This document shows positions 45,308 to 54,893 of a DNA stretch of 64,000 nucleotides, one piece after another. The stretch comes from Amycolatopsis echigonensis (GTDB taxonomy: Bacteria > Actinomycetota > Actinomycetes > Mycobacteriales > Pseudonocardiaceae), in assembly GCF_014174495.1 (NCBI RefSeq), contig NZ_JACJHR010000020.1, positions 62,001 through 126,000 of the forward strand. The letters run 5' to 3'. The notes beneath the pieces are model-generated. The model did no database searches. It saw nothing but the letters and a program-made list of their open reading frames with translations, and was not told the DNA's origin. Position numbers and translations under genes: made by a program. Numbering within the stretch: position 1 is the stretch's first letter; every line of letters starts with the position of its first letter.

Positions 45308-46324
45308 TCAGGTCTGGGGCTTTCCACCGGCGTACCGGCTGATGATCAACGCGATCAAGATGATCCCCCCGTAAATCGCCTTCAGCCATTCCGCGGGGAC
45401 CTGGGCGATGCGCAGCAGACTGTCTACCGACTGCAGCAACAGCACCCCGGTCAGTGCACCGACCAACGTGCCCCGGCCGCCGTCCAGTGAAACGCCGCCG
45501 ATGACCGCTGCGGCGAAGACCTGCAGGATCAAGCCGTCGCCTTGGTCGGCGCCGAGGGCGCCAACGTAGCCGGTGTATGCGAGGCCGCCGATGGCTGCCA
45601 GGACTCCGGCCACCACGAACACCGCCCACGAGATCCGGTCCACCCGGATGCCTGCGGCCCGCGCGGCTTCGCGGTTGCCGCCGATTGCGTAGAGCGAGCG
45701 GCCGACTCGGTGGTAGCGCAAGCCCAGCCCGAAGACCACGAACAGCACCGCCGCGAGCCATACCGACATCGGGAGACCGGCGAACGTCGTCGTCGCCAGA
45801 GCGGTGAACGCGTCGAGCTGGTCGAACAGCGTCTTGCCGTTCGTCGTACCGATCTGGGTGCCGCGCAGGACCGTCAGCATCGCCAGCGTCACGATGAACG
45901 CGTTCAGCTTCAGCTTCACGATCAGGAAACCGTTCACGAAGCCGATCAGGGCGCCCACCAGCGGGATCGCCACCAGGCCGAGCACCGAGGGCCATTGCGT
46001 GCCGAAGCCGGAGGACGCCGCCGGAATGACCAGCATCGCGCCGATCGCGGGGGCGATGCCCATCGTCGATTCCAGCGACAGGTCGAACTTGCCGGTCAGC
46101 AGCACGAGCGATTCGCCGAGCACGACCAGAGACAGCGCGGCCGCCGCGGAGAGGATGCTGATGATGTTGTCGAAGGTGAAGAACGTGTCGCTGATCAGCC
46201 CGCCGATCACGAACACCACCACGAGTGCGGGCAGCAGCGCCAGTTCGCGCAGCCACGCCGACTTCCGGCGCTTCGCCCGCACCGCGGGCAGCGCCGTCTG
46301 CGGGTCGCTCATCAGGTCAGTCAT
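45308..46324 (-). CDS. Fucose ABC importer, permease
   Basis: 338 residues, RbsC-like with about ten spans. GKFDLSLESTMGIAPAIGAM is the conserved loop and GDGLILQVFAAAVIGGVSLDGGRG the coupling region. Last gene of the fuc operon; overlaps the ATPase gene by eight bases. Substrate is assigned from its place in an operon that otherwise encodes only fucose enzymes. Confidence 0.88.
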   Translation of the reverse strand: MTDLMSDPQTALPAVRAKRRKSAWLRELALLPALVVVFVIGGLISDTFFTFDNIISILSAAAALSLVVLGESLVLLTGKFDLSLESTMGIAPAIGAMLVIPAASSGFGTQWPSVLGLVAIPLVGALIGFVNGFLIVKLKLNAFIVTLAMLTVLRGTQIGTTNGKTLFDQLDAFTALATTTFAGLPMSVWLAAVLFVVFGLGLRYHRVGRSLYAIGGNREAARAAGIRVDRISWAVFVVAGVLAAIGGLAYTGYVGALGADQGDGLILQVFAAAVIGGVSLDGGRGTLVGALTGVLLLQSVDSLLRIAQVPAEWLKAIYGGIILIALIISRYAGGKPQT

Positions 46325-47819
46325 GGAGCCCGACTCCTTCGATATCCGCCACCAGATCCCCGTCGGACCAGCCGGCCCGGTGAACAGCGGCCACCTCGCC
46401 GGCGCGCAGCACGAGCACCCGGTCGGCCAGGCGCAGATCGTCCAGCTCGTCGCTCACGAGCAGCACCGCCTTCCCCTCGGCCCGCACCCGGTCCACGACC
46501 GCGAGCAGGGCCTCCTTCGACTTCACGTCCACGCCCGCGGTCGGATTGATCAGCACCACCACGCGCGGATCGCTCTCCAGAGCTCTCGCGAGCACGACTT
46601 TCTGCTGGTTCCCGCCGGACAGATCGGAAACAGGCTGGTCCGGTCCGGCCGCCACGATGTCGTAGGCGGTCAGGGCACGTGACCCGCGTTCGCGGCGAAC
46701 CTTCGGAGACGCCAGGCCGCCGCGGCCCATGCGATCGAGCACGGAGAGGGTCGCGTTGTCCATAATGGAGTGTTCCAGCACGAGACCTTCGTGGTGGCGG
46801 TCCCGGGGGACACAGCCGATGCCTGCGCGCAGGGCGGCGGGAATGTCACCGGGTGGCAGGCGTTTTCCGTTCACCGAAACGGTTCCGTAGGTGGGCGCGC
46901 GCAGACCGTAGACCGTCTCGGCCACCTGGTGCTTGCCGCTCGCGTTGCTGCCGGCGAGCCCCACCACCTCGCCGCGGTGGACCCGCAGGGAGACGTCGTG
47001 GAAGCCGTCGCCGGACAGGCCGTCCACGGCGAGCACCTCTTCGGCGTCTACCGCGAGCGGGTCACGGGTCGCTGCGTCGCGGACGGCGAGCCCGCCCTGC
47101 TCCCCCGTCATCGCGTCGACCAGCGCCGCGCGGCTGACCTCCTCGACGGGGGCGGTGAGCACGTGCCGAGCGTCGCGCAGGACGGTAACCGCTTGGCACA
47201 CCTCGTAAACCTCGTGCAGGTGGTGCGAGATGAACAGGAAGGTGACGCCGTTCTCCTGCATCTGCCGCATGCGCTCGAAAAGCCGCTCGATGGCCTGGCT
47301 GTCCAGCTGCGCGGTCGGCTCGTCCAGCACGATGAACCGCGCACCGTAACTCAACGCGCGGGCGATCTCGACGAACTGACGGTCCTCAACGGACAGTTCG
47401 CCCGCCGGAGTGTCCACATCGACGCGGACGTCCCACGAGTCCAGCAGCTCCCGCGCCTGCCGGCGAAGCTTCTTCCAGCCGATCGCGAATCCGCCCCCGG
47501 CCTGCCGGTTCAGGAACAGGTTCTCCGCGACGGTCAGCTGCGGCACCACCATCGCGTGCTGGTACACGCACGCCACGCGCGCCTTCCAGTCGTCCTGTTT
47601 GGACAAGGAAGGCGCCGGTTCGCCGCCGAAGGAAACGCTGCCGGTGTCCGTTTCGGACAGTCCAGTGAGGATGGACACCAGCGTGGACTTGCCCGCCCCG
47701 TTGCGGCCGACGAGTGCGTGTGACTCGCCGGGCCGCACGGTGAGGCTGACGTCCTGGAGCGCCACGGTGGGCCCGTACCGCTTCCCGACGCCGTCCGCCT
47801 GCACTACCGGCGCGCTCAC
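46317..47819 (-). CDS. Fucose ABC importer, double ATP-binding protein
   Basis: 500 residues, two fused nucleotide-binding domains as in RbsA. First domain: Walker A GRNGAGKST near 38, Walker B FIVLDEPTAQLD, and an atypical signature LSVEDRQ. Second domain: a degenerate Walker A (GSNASGKHQ) and LSGGNQQKVVLARAL. The asymmetric second site is normal for this family. GTG 47819 overlaps the binding-protein stop. Confidence 0.92.
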   Translation of the reverse strand: MSAPVVQADGVGKRYGPTVALQDVSLTVRPGESHALVGRNGAGKSTLVSILTGLSETDTGSVSFGGEPAPSLSKQDDWKARVACVYQHAMVVPQLTVAENLFLNRQAGGGFAIGWKKLRRQARELLDSWDVRVDVDTPAGELSVEDRQFVEIARALSYGARFIVLDEPTAQLDSQAIERLFERMRQMQENGVTFLFISHHLHEVYEVCQAVTVLRDARHVLTAPVEEVSRAALVDAMTGEQGGLAVRDAATRDPLAVDAEEVLAVDGLSGDGFHDVSLRVHRGEVVGLAGSNASGKHQVAETVYGLRAPTYGTVSVNGKRLPPGDIPAALRAGIGCVPRDRHHEGLVLEHSIMDNATLSVLDRMGRGGLASPKVRRERGSRALTAYDIVAAGPDQPVSDLSGGNQQKVVLARALESDPRVVVLINPTAGVDVKSKEALLAVVDRVRAEGKAVLLVSDELDDLRLADRVLVLRAGEVAAVHRAGWSDGDLVADIEGVGLHD

Positions 47820-48856
47820 AGGTTGTTACCCCACAAAGCTTTGTCGTCCACGTTGTCCTTCGTCACGACCGGCGCGGGCAGCTGGTCTTCCAGGATGCCG
47901 GGGCTGATCTCGACGATCGTGGAGTCGTGGTCGGTCGGGCCCGGTTTGAACGTCTCGCCCGCCATCGCCTTCTTGAGCCAGTACATGCCGTACTTGGCGT
48001 AGGCGTCGGCGGGCTGCGAAACCGTTGCGTCCAGTTCGCCGTTGCGGATCGCGGCGAGCTCCTGCGGAATGCCGTCGTTGCTCACCAGCACCACGTGCTT
48101 CGGGTCGCCGACCGGGAAGAACAGGTTCTTGCGCTTGAGCGCCTGCTCGGTCGGCGCGAGGTAGACGCCGCCCGCCTGCATGTACACGCCCTTGATGTCC
48201 GGGTTCGCGGTCAGCAGACTGTCCAAACCGGACGACGCCTTGTCCGCCTTCCATTCCGCGGCGACCTCGAGCACCTTGACGTCCGGGTACTTCTGCTTCA
48301 TGCACTCGCGGAACGCCGCCGAGCGGTCGCGGCCGTTGACCGACGCGAGGTCGCCCATCACCTGCACGACCTTGCCGCTCTTCACGCGCTTGCCGATTTC
48401 GTCGCACGCCTTGGTTCCGTACGCCTTGTTGTCCGCGCGGACCACCATCGCGACCTTGCCGCTCTCCGGTGCGACGTCCACCGCGACCACCGGGACGCCC
48501 TTGTTTTCGGCCTGCTTCAGCCCGGCGACGACCGCGGCCGAGTCGAGCGGCGTGACGACGAGCCCCTTCACGCCCTGGCTGAGCAGCGTGCCGATGTCCG
48601 TGATGAGCTTCGCCGGGTCGCTGTCGGCGTTCACCGTCGGCAGCGCGTCGAGCCCCTGCTGCTTCGCCATCTGCGGCACGTATTTGTTGTAGGCCTGCCA
48701 GAACGGCGAGGTCAGCAGGGGCAGCGTCGCCCCGACCTTGCCGGTGCCGCCCGCGCCGGCCGCTGCCGCCGGTTTGTCCTTAGTGGACCCGCACGCGCCG
48801 AGCACCAAACCGCAGGCGGCCACCGCGGCGGCCAGCCGGATCACCTTCGTACGCAC
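47816..48856 (-). CDS. Fucose ABC importer, substrate-binding lipoprotein
   Basis: 346 residues, GTG start. Lipobox VLGACGS (Cys about 22) after a short hydrophobic signal, Ala-rich linker, then a type I sugar-binding fold (GATLPLLTSPFWQAYNKYVPQMAKQQG; LITDIGTLLSQGVKGLVVTPLDSAAVV). The first carrier gene, 39 bases after the dehydrogenase gene, so it shares the catabolic transcript. Confidence 0.9.
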   Translation of the reverse strand: MRTKVIRLAAAVAACGLVLGACGSTKDKPAAAAGAGGTGKVGATLPLLTSPFWQAYNKYVPQMAKQQGLDALPTVNADSDPAKLITDIGTLLSQGVKGLVVTPLDSAAVVAGLKQAENKGVPVVAVDVAPESGKVAMVVRADNKAYGTKACDEIGKRVKSGKVVQVMGDLASVNGRDRSAAFRECMKQKYPDVKVLEVAAEWKADKASSGLDSLLTANPDIKGVYMQAGGVYLAPTEQALKRKNLFFPVGDPKHVVLVSNDGIPQELAAIRNGELDATVSQPADAYAKYGMYWLKKAMAGETFKPGPTDHDSTIVEISPGILEDQLPAPVVTKDNVDDKALWGNNL

Positions 48857-48895
48857 CGCATCCTCCTTGATGACAGGCCTTGTTGGCTGAGCAGA

Positions 48896-49654
48896 TCAGT
48901 TCTGCACGGGTCCGCGCGGGCGCAGGCCGTACATGCCGCCGTCCACCGCGAGCGCGGTGCCGGTAGTCGATGCCGAAAGCGGGCTGGCCAGGTACGCGAT
49001 CGCGTTCGCGACCTCGTCCGCGGTCACCAGCCTTCCCATCGGCTGGCGGGCGGCGAGCGCCTTCCGCTCGGCCGACGGGTCCGCGGCGGTGTCGAGCAGC
49101 CTGCCGACCCACGGCGTGTCCGCGGTGCCGGGGCACACGCAGTTGACGCGGATCCGGTCCGGCAAGTGGTCGGTGGCCATCGCGAGGGTCAGCGACAGCA
49201 CCGCGCCCTTCGTCGCCGAGTACAGAGCCCGCGCGGGCAACCCGGCCCAAGCGGCGATCGAGCAGGTGTTCACGACCGCTGCCGCGGGCGAGTTTTTCAA
49301 GTGCGGCAAGGCAGCCCGGGCCGTGCGCACCATGCCGACCACGTTCACGTCGTACGCGCGGTGCCATTCGTCGTCGTCATTCGCGGTGACGTCGCCCTGC
49401 GCGCCGATCCCCGCGTTGTTGACCAGGATGTCGAGGCGGCCGAAGCGTTCGGCCACCGCGTCGACGGCGGCGCGGACCTCGGCGTCGGACGTCACGTCAC
49501 AGCGGAATCCGGCCAGCGGCTCGGGCACCTCGTCGGTCTTGAGGTCGAGCACGGCCACCCGCGCGCCGCGCTGGGCCAGCAAGTTCGCCGTGGCCAGGCC
49601 GATGCCCGAAGCGCCGCCGGTGACCGCGGCGACCAGGCCGTCGAATTCGCTCAC
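48896..49654 (-). CDS. SDR, 2-keto-3-deoxy-L-fuconate dehydrogenase
   Basis: 252 residues from GTG 49654 ([19 protein letters not shown]), which overlaps the dehydratase stop by four bases; an earlier ATG at 49672 would lengthen it by six residues. Cofactor loop [12 protein letters not shown] motif VNNAGIG, catalytic Ser in [10 protein letters not shown] and Tyr/Lys in YSATK. In Xanthomonas an SDR of this place oxidises 2-keto-3-deoxy-L-fuconate at C4. Assignment rests on order in the operon. Confidence 0.85.
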   Translation of the reverse strand: MSEFDGLVAAVTGGASGIGLATANLLAQRGARVAVLDLKTDEVPEPLAGFRCDVTSDAEVRAAVDAVAERFGRLDILVNNAGIGAQGDVTANDDDEWHRAYDVNVVGMVRTARAALPHLKNSPAAAVVNTCSIAAWAGLPARALYSATKGAVLSLTLAMATDHLPDRIRVNCVCPGTADTPWVGRLLDTAADPSAERKALAARQPMGRLVTADEVANAIAYLASPLSASTTGTALAVDGGMYGLRPRGPVQN

Positions 49655-50952
49655 TGCGCGTTCTCCGTCCATTCAGGACCGTCCGGGAAGCTGAACCGGC
49701 GCAGCGTAGCGTCGTGCATGCGCGCGGAAAAGCCCGGTGCGGTCGGGGCGAGGTAGCGGCCGTCGCGCACGACGGCCGGGTCGGTGAAGTGGTCGTGCAG
49801 GTGGTCGACCCATTCGATGGAGCGGTCCTCGTCCAAACCGGACACGGCCACGAAGTCGAACATGGACAGGTGACGCACCAGCTCGCACAACCCGACCCCA
49901 CCGGCGTGCGGACACACCGGGACACCGAATTTGGCTGCCAGCAACAGGATAGCGAGGTTCTCGTTCACGCCGCCGACGCGCGCGGCGTCCAGTTGCAGCA
50001 CGTCGATCGAACCGGCCTGCAGCAATTGCTTGAACACCACCCGGTTCTGCACGTGTTCGCCGGTGGCAACCTTGATCGGCGCGAGCGCCTTCGCGATGGC
50101 CGCGTGGCCAAGAACGTCGTCCGGCGAGGTCGGCTCTTCGATCCAATATGGATCGAACGGGGCCAGCGCGGTCATCCACGACACCGCCGTCGCGACATCC
50201 CAGCGCTGATTCGCGTCGACCGCGATCCGGATATCTGCGCCGACAGTCTCGCGGGCGAGCTTCATCCGCCGGACATCGTCCTCGAGATTCCCGCCGACCT
50301 TCAGTTTGATCATCTCGAACCCGTCGGCTACAGCCTGTTCGGCCAGCCGCACCAGTTTCGCGTCGGAGTAGCCAAGCCAGCCTGCTGACGTGCTGTAAGC
50401 GCGGTAACCCTCGGCCTCGAGCTTCGCGATCCGCTCGGCCTTTCCAGGTTCGGCGGCGCGGAGGATGTCGAGCGCTTCCTCTTCGGTCAGCGCGTCGGAG
50501 AGATAACGGAAGTCCACAAGGGACACCAGCTCCTCCGGCGTCATCCGGGACGCGAACTTCCACAGCGGCAGCCCGGCACGCCGCGCGGCGAGGTCCCACG
50601 CGGCGTTGACGATCGCGCCGATCGCCATGTGCGACACACCCTTTTCCGGGCCCAGCCACCGAAACTGCGAGTCGCCGACCAATGCCCGCGAGAGCGCGCC
50701 GAGCGCTTCCGCATCCTCCGGCACATCGCGGCCGACGACATGCGGTGCCAGCGCGCGGATCGCGGCGGCCTGGACGTCGTTGCCGCGGCCGATGGTGAAC
50801 GCGAGGCCGTAACCGTCCGGTCCGGCGTCGGTGTGCAGTTCGACGTAGGCCGCCGAATAGTCCGGATCCGGGTTCATCGCGTCCGAACCGTCGAGGTCGC
50901 GCGACGTCGGGAAGCGGACGTCCCGGACCTCCATGGCCACGATTTTCGCCAT
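49651..50952 (-). CDS. fucD: L-fuconate dehydratase
   Basis: 433 residues, enolase superfamily, mandelate racemase subgroup. The fuconate-dehydratase fingerprint [19 protein letters not shown] is at 21-39. Catalytic KLK at 216-218, metal ligands Asp246 (DANQRW), Glu in IEEPTSPDD and Glu299 (GEHVQN), base His349 (PHAGG). Removes water from L-fuconate to give 2-keto-3-deoxy-L-fuconate. This protein is the strongest evidence that the cluster is for fucose rather than rhamnose. Confidence 0.95.
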   Translation of the reverse strand: MAKIVAMEVRDVRFPTSRDLDGSDAMNPDPDYSAAYVELHTDAGPDGYGLAFTIGRGNDVQAAAIRALAPHVVGRDVPEDAEALGALSRALVGDSQFRWLGPEKGVSHMAIGAIVNAAWDLAARRAGLPLWKFASRMTPEELVSLVDFRYLSDALTEEEALDILRAAEPGKAERIAKLEAEGYRAYSTSAGWLGYSDAKLVRLAEQAVADGFEMIKLKVGGNLEDDVRRMKLARETVGADIRIAVDANQRWDVATAVSWMTALAPFDPYWIEEPTSPDDVLGHAAIAKALAPIKVATGEHVQNRVVFKQLLQAGSIDVLQLDAARVGGVNENLAILLLAAKFGVPVCPHAGGVGLCELVRHLSMFDFVAVSGLDEDRSIEWVDHLHDHFTDPAVVRDGRYLAPTAPGFSARMHDATLRRFSFPDGPEWTENAQ

Positions 50953-50953
50953 G

Positions 50954-51808
50954 TCAGGCCTGCCCGAGGGTCTGGCGCTGCTTGCCGAGGCCGTCGATCT
51001 CCAACTCGACGACGTCGCCCGCGCGCAGGTACGGCTTGGGCTCGGGCTGCCCGAGCGCGACTCCCTCCGGGGTGCCGGTGTTGATCAGGTCGCCGGGGCG
51101 CAGCACCATGAACTGGCTCAGGTAGTGGATGATCTCGGCGACGGTGAACACCATGTCCTTTGTGGACGAGTCCTGCACCTTCGCGCCGTTGACCCACGTG
51201 CGCAGGCCGAGCGCCTGCGGGTCCGGGATCTCGTCGGCGGTCACCAGTTCCGGGCCGAGCGGGTTGAAGGTCTCGCAGTTCTTGCCCTTGTCCCACTGGC
51301 CGCCGCGGTTCAGCTGGAAATCGCGCTCGGAAACGTCGTTGGACACGACATACCCGGCGACGTGCGCCAGCGCCTCGTCCGCGCTTTCCAGGTAGCGGGC
51401 GGTTTTCCCGATGACGACACCGAGTTCGACCTCCCAGTCCGTGGCCGTGGAGCCGCGCGGGACGAGCACCTCGTCGAACGGTCCGACCATCACGTCGGGT
51501 GCCTTCATGAACAGCACGGGTTCGGTCGGCACCGGCGCGCCGGTTTCCTCGGCGTGGCGGCGGTAGTTCATGCCGATGCAGACGATCTTGCCCGGCGCGG
51601 CGATCGGCGCGCCGACCCGCAGCCCAGCCCCGTCGGCGACCGGCAGTTCGCCTGCTTCGAGCGCCTGCGCGGCCTTCGCCGACCCGTCGCCGGCGAAGAA
51701 CGCGCCGTCGATGTCCGGCGTGACCCTGGAGAGGTCGTGGAGGGTGCCGTCACCGGCACGGACGAACGGACGCTCAGCCCCCGCTGCCCCGAGACGCACA
51801 AACCGCAC
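50954..51808 (-). CDS. FAH-family 2,4-diketo-3-deoxy-L-fuconate hydrolase
   Basis: 284 residues from GTG 51808, picked for its GAGAGGGG ribosome site. FAH fold with metal motifs [12 protein letters not shown] and [10 protein letters not shown], substrate loop [12 protein letters not shown] and [15 protein letters not shown]. Cleaves the diketo acid to pyruvate and L-lactate, the last step of the pathway. First gene of the six-gene fuc operon; the palindrome at 51841-51855 covers its promoter. Confidence 0.9.
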   Translation of the reverse strand: MRFVRLGAAGAERPFVRAGDGTLHDLSRVTPDIDGAFFAGDGSAKAAQALEAGELPVADGAGLRVGAPIAAPGKIVCIGMNYRRHAEETGAPVPTEPVLFMKAPDVMVGPFDEVLVPRGSTATDWEVELGVVIGKTARYLESADEALAHVAGYVVSNDVSERDFQLNRGGQWDKGKNCETFNPLGPELVTADEIPDPQALGLRTWVNGAKVQDSSTKDMVFTVAEIIHYLSQFMVLRPGDLINTGTPEGVALGQPEPKPYLRAGDVVELEIDGLGKQRQTLGQA

Positions 51809-51840
51809 GGACGAACCCCTCTCTCGACACCGTCTTCGCG

Positions 51841-51855
51841 ATACATCCGATGTAT
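51841..51855. promoter_or_regulatory. Fucose-regulon operator 2
   Basis: ATACATCCGATGTAT, perfect palindrome about the central C, 33 bases before the hydrolase start. It matches 43549-43563 at 12 of 15 positions. Confidence 0.75.
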
Positions 51856-51995
51856 AGCGCACCGGAGGGCGGCAGATCTAGAGGGCGAGCGGTTTTGGTG
51901 CGGAAATTGATCCGATCACCGGGTTGGCGGGCGGATAACGGACACTCGTCCTGGCGGGGAAATCCCGCCACGACGGAGGGGACGGTGCGGCGCGG

Positions 51996-53516
51996 ATGAG
52001 CCCAGGAGAGGCGACGGGACCAGACGGGCGGGCGACGACTGGCGGTTCGCCCGGCGGCGAAGAGCACGCGGGAAGGCCGAGTTCGGACAGCACTGGAGGC
52101 GCGGAGGACGAGCGGGTTCCCGGCGACGCGGACAGAGCGACCATCGATTCGTGTGCCGCTGACCGGGAAGACCCATTGGCGGACAACGCGCCTCCGGTTG
52201 CCGTCGAGCATGCCGCGGCGGACCACCCCACCTCGGATCGGTCGACGGCCGAGCACTCCGCCGCCCAGTCCAGCACGGAACACCCCGCCACCCTCCCTGA
52301 GCACCTCGGCCGGGGCAAGATCCGACGTCTCCTCATTCTCGGCGGCCTCTCCGCCTTCGGCCCGCTCTCCATCGACATGTACCTCCCCGCCCTCCCCCGG
52401 ATGGCGGGCGATTTCCAGGCCTCCGACACGACGGTCCAGCTGACGCTCACCGCGTTCGTCGTCGGGCTCGCGGTCGGGCAGATCGTCGCCGGGCCGTTGT
52501 CGGATTCCTTCGGCCGGCGGCGGCCGTTGCTGGTCGGACTGGGGCTGTACATCGCCGGGTCGGTCGCGGCGGCGGCAAGCCCGGGCGTCGAACTGCTGAT
52601 CGCCGCGCGGAGCGTCCAAGCGCTCGGCGCGGCAGCCGGGATCGTGATCGCCCGCGCGACCGTCCGTGATCTCTACACCGGCACCGCGATGACGAAGTTC
52701 TTCTCGCTTCTCCTGCTCGTCAACGGCCTCGCGCCGATCCTCGCTCCTGTCATCGGCGGGCAATTGCTCACCTTCACGTCCTGGCGTGGCGTCTTCGTCG
52801 TCCTCACCGCGTTCGGCGCATTGCTGCTCGGCGCGGTCGCGTTCGCGCTGCCGGAGCCGTTGCCCGTCGAGCGTCGGCATCCGGCGCGGTTGGGCGGGGT
52901 GCTTCGCACGTACGGACGGCTGCTCACCGACCGCACATTCCTCGGCTACGCGCTCACCGCTGGGCTGAACTTCGCCGCACTGTTCGCGTACATCTCGGGT
53001 TCCTCGTTCGCGCTGCAGGACGTCTACCGCCTGAGCCCGCAGGAATACAGCATCGTCTTCGGACTCAACGGCGTCGGCATCGTGCTCGCCGGACAGCTCA
53101 ACGGATGGCTCGTCGGCCGGTTCCCCGAACGCATGCTCCTGCGGACGGGACTGACCGTGTCGACGCTCTCCGGCCTCGCGACACTGACCGCCGCAGTCCT
53201 GCGACTGCCGTTGCCAGCGTTGCTGATTCCGTTGCTGCTCATGGTTTCCTGTATCGGAATCATCAACCCGAACGCCAGTTCGCTCGCTCTCGCCGCGCAC
53301 GCGCGCACGGCGGGATCGGCGTCCGCGCTGCTGGGCGTGCTGCAGTTCGCGGTCGGCGGGATCGCGACGCCGCTGGTCGGCCTCGGCGGATCCGGCACGG
53401 CAGTTCCGATGACCGCCGTGATGGCCGGGTTCGGGGTGCTCGCCCTGCTGTCGTTCGCGACGCTGGCGGTCAGCCCAAATCGGCGAGATTCCCGCTCCGC
53501 AGCTGGTCGTCGGTGA
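51996..53516 (+). CDS. Bcr/CflA-family multidrug MFS transporter with an acidic N-terminal extension
   Basis: 506 residues. The transporter begins near residue 108 (IRRLLILGGLSAFGPLSIDM) and follows Bcr/CflA closely: YLPALPRMAGDF, GPLSDSFGRRRPLLVGLG, ARATVRDLYTG and twelve spans. Expected function is proton-driven drug export. Residues 1-107 are a Gly/Ser/Glu/Asp-rich extension with no span. GGAGGGG upstream of ATG 51996 supports the long form. Its 3' end overlaps the convergent flavoprotein gene by 47 bases. Confidence 0.88.
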   Translation: MSPGEATGPDGRATTGGSPGGEEHAGRPSSDSTGGAEDERVPGDADRATIDSCAADREDPLADNAPPVAVEHAAADHPTSDRSTAEHSAAQSSTEHPATLPEHLGRGKIRRLLILGGLSAFGPLSIDMYLPALPRMAGDFQASDTTVQLTLTAFVVGLAVGQIVAGPLSDSFGRRRPLLVGLGLYIAGSVAAAASPGVELLIAARSVQALGAAAGIVIARATVRDLYTGTAMTKFFSLLLLVNGLAPILAPVIGGQLLTFTSWRGVFVVLTAFGALLLGAVAFALPEPLPVERRHPARLGGVLRTYGRLLTDRTFLGYALTAGLNFAALFAYISGSSFALQDVYRLSPQEYSIVFGLNGVGIVLAGQLNGWLVGRFPERMLLRTGLTVSTLSGLATLTAAVLRLPLPALLIPLLLMVSCIGIINPNASSLALAAHARTAGSASALLGVLQFAVGGIATPLVGLGGSGTAVPMTAVMAGFGVLALLSFATLAVSPNRRDSRSAAGRR

Positions 53517-54714
53517 CCGCGATGCGTTCGTCGACCAGCTTCTGCAGCGCGTCCCCGTCGTCCCACTGGTTGACGTTCATCGCGGCCGAAACCTCGTTGT
53601 CCGGGGTCACCCAGAACGCGGTGAAGTCGTAGCCCGCGAGGTCGCCGCGCACGACGACGCGATCCCGGTCCAGGACGGGCAAGCCGCGGTATTCGCAGCC
53701 GATCGCCGGGCCGCCGCGATCGGGGTCGTATTGGTCGGTGAAGAAGTACGGGCTGTTCAAGTACGGCTCGTTCGCCCCGAAGAGGTTGGCCGCCACGTGC
53801 TCGCCCTGCGTACGCGCTGTCGCCCAGTGCTCGACGCGTACGCGGCGGCCGTAGCGCGGATGGAACTGCGAAGCGATGTCGCCGATCGCGTACACATCGG
53901 GTGCCGCAGTACGCAGACCAGCGTCGACATCGACGCCGCCGTCGTCTGCCAGCTCCAGGCCAGCGGCGTGCGCCAGCTCGACGCTAGGGGCCGCACCGAC
54001 CGCGATAAGCACAACGTCGGCGTACAGCTCTTCGCCGCTCGACAGTCGAACACCGGTCGCTGCCGTCTCACCGGTGATCGCTGCGACGCCTTCGCCGAGA
54101 CGCCACTGAACGCCGTGCTCTTCGTGCAGACGGTAGAACGCGCCGGCCACCTCGTCACCGAGGACGTTCGCGAGCGGCAGCTTCTCTGGCGCGACCACAG
54201 TCACCTCGGCACCGTGCGTACGCGCGGCTGCGGCGGCTTCGGTGCCGATCCAGCCCGCGCCGACGATCAGTACGCGCTTCGCCGCCGTAAAGGCCTCTCG
54301 CAGCCGCAGTGCGTCGTCGAGGGTGCGAAGTGTGTAGAGAACAGGCAGATTGCCACCGGGCACCTTCAACGTCCGCGGACGCGAGCCGGTCGCTAAGACC
54401 AGACGGTCGTAGCGGTGTTCGCCACCGGCATCGTCGAGGACCAGGCGTGCGCCCAGCTCGACGCGGGTCGCGATGGTGCCGGAGAGCAGCTGGATGTCGT
54501 GCTCGGTCCAGTAGCCCTCGTCGCGCACCCAGTCGGGTTCGTCGGCGTTGCCGAGCAGCACCGCTTTCGACAGCGGCGGCAGCTCGTACGGCCGGTGCGT
54601 ATCGGCTCCGAGCAGCAGGACTTCGCCGTCGAAACCGCGTTCTCGCACTGTCGCTGCCGCAGTGGCGCCCGCCAGCCCGGATCCGACGACGACGATTTTC
54701 CGAGGTTCCGACAT
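53470..54714 (-). CDS. FAD-dependent ferredoxin/rubredoxin reductase-like oxidoreductase
   Basis: 414 residues from ATG 54714. FAD loop GSGLAGATAA near the start, NAD(P) loop GAGWIGTEAAAAA in the middle, YAIGDIA near the FAD-closing end and a C-terminal reductase domain (FWVTPDNEVSAAMNVNQWDD). This is the putidaredoxin/terpredoxin-reductase type that passes electrons from NAD(P)H to a ferredoxin for P450s or dioxygenases. No ferredoxin or oxygenase gene is adjacent. AIF-like or nitrile-oxidoreductase functions are less likely. Confidence 0.88.
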   Translation of the reverse strand: MSEPRKIVVVGSGLAGATAAATVRERGFDGEVLLLGADTHRPYELPPLSKAVLLGNADEPDWVRDEGYWTEHDIQLLSGTIATRVELGARLVLDDAGGEHRYDRLVLATGSRPRTLKVPGGNLPVLYTLRTLDDALRLREAFTAAKRVLIVGAGWIGTEAAAAARTHGAEVTVVAPEKLPLANVLGDEVAGAFYRLHEEHGVQWRLGEGVAAITGETAATGVRLSSGEELYADVVLIAVGAAPSVELAHAAGLELADDGGVDVDAGLRTAAPDVYAIGDIASQFHPRYGRRVRVEHWATARTQGEHVAANLFGANEPYLNSPYFFTDQYDPDRGGPAIGCEYRGLPVLDRDRVVVRGDLAGYDFTAFWVTPDNEVSAAMNVNQWDDGDALQKLVDERIAVTDDQLRSGNLADLG

Positions 54715-54893
54715 CCGTCCTCCTGAGTGCCCGCGGCGTGCGGTGGCCGACGCTACTCCGGCATGCGGCCCGTCACACCCGGTGGAAACCGGCCAGTAGG
54801 CAATTCGGGTGAACCGGCGTAAGACGCCGCGGAGGGCTCGGTCCCACCCCCGCACGAAGGACACGGGCAGTACGTGATCGGAGGGCGAGTGCC

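Noticed and set aside
44434..45342. 302-codon Pro/Thr-rich frame after the GntR gene
   Set aside because: Codon use is unlike neighbouring genes, it crosses the palindromes and overlaps the permease gene's 3' end. Kept only as a repeat region.
43506..46256. 916-codon minus-strand frame spanning the GntR gene, repeats and the permease gene
   Set aside because: Reads through a gene on the other strand, the palindrome cluster and a wrong frame of the permease; no coherent protein.
41379..51808. L-rhamnose rather than L-fucose catabolism
   Set aside because: The mutarotase and lactonase families would allow it, but the dehydratase has the fuconate-dehydratase fingerprint and the dehydrogenase is an aldo/keto reductase of the D-threo-aldose type.
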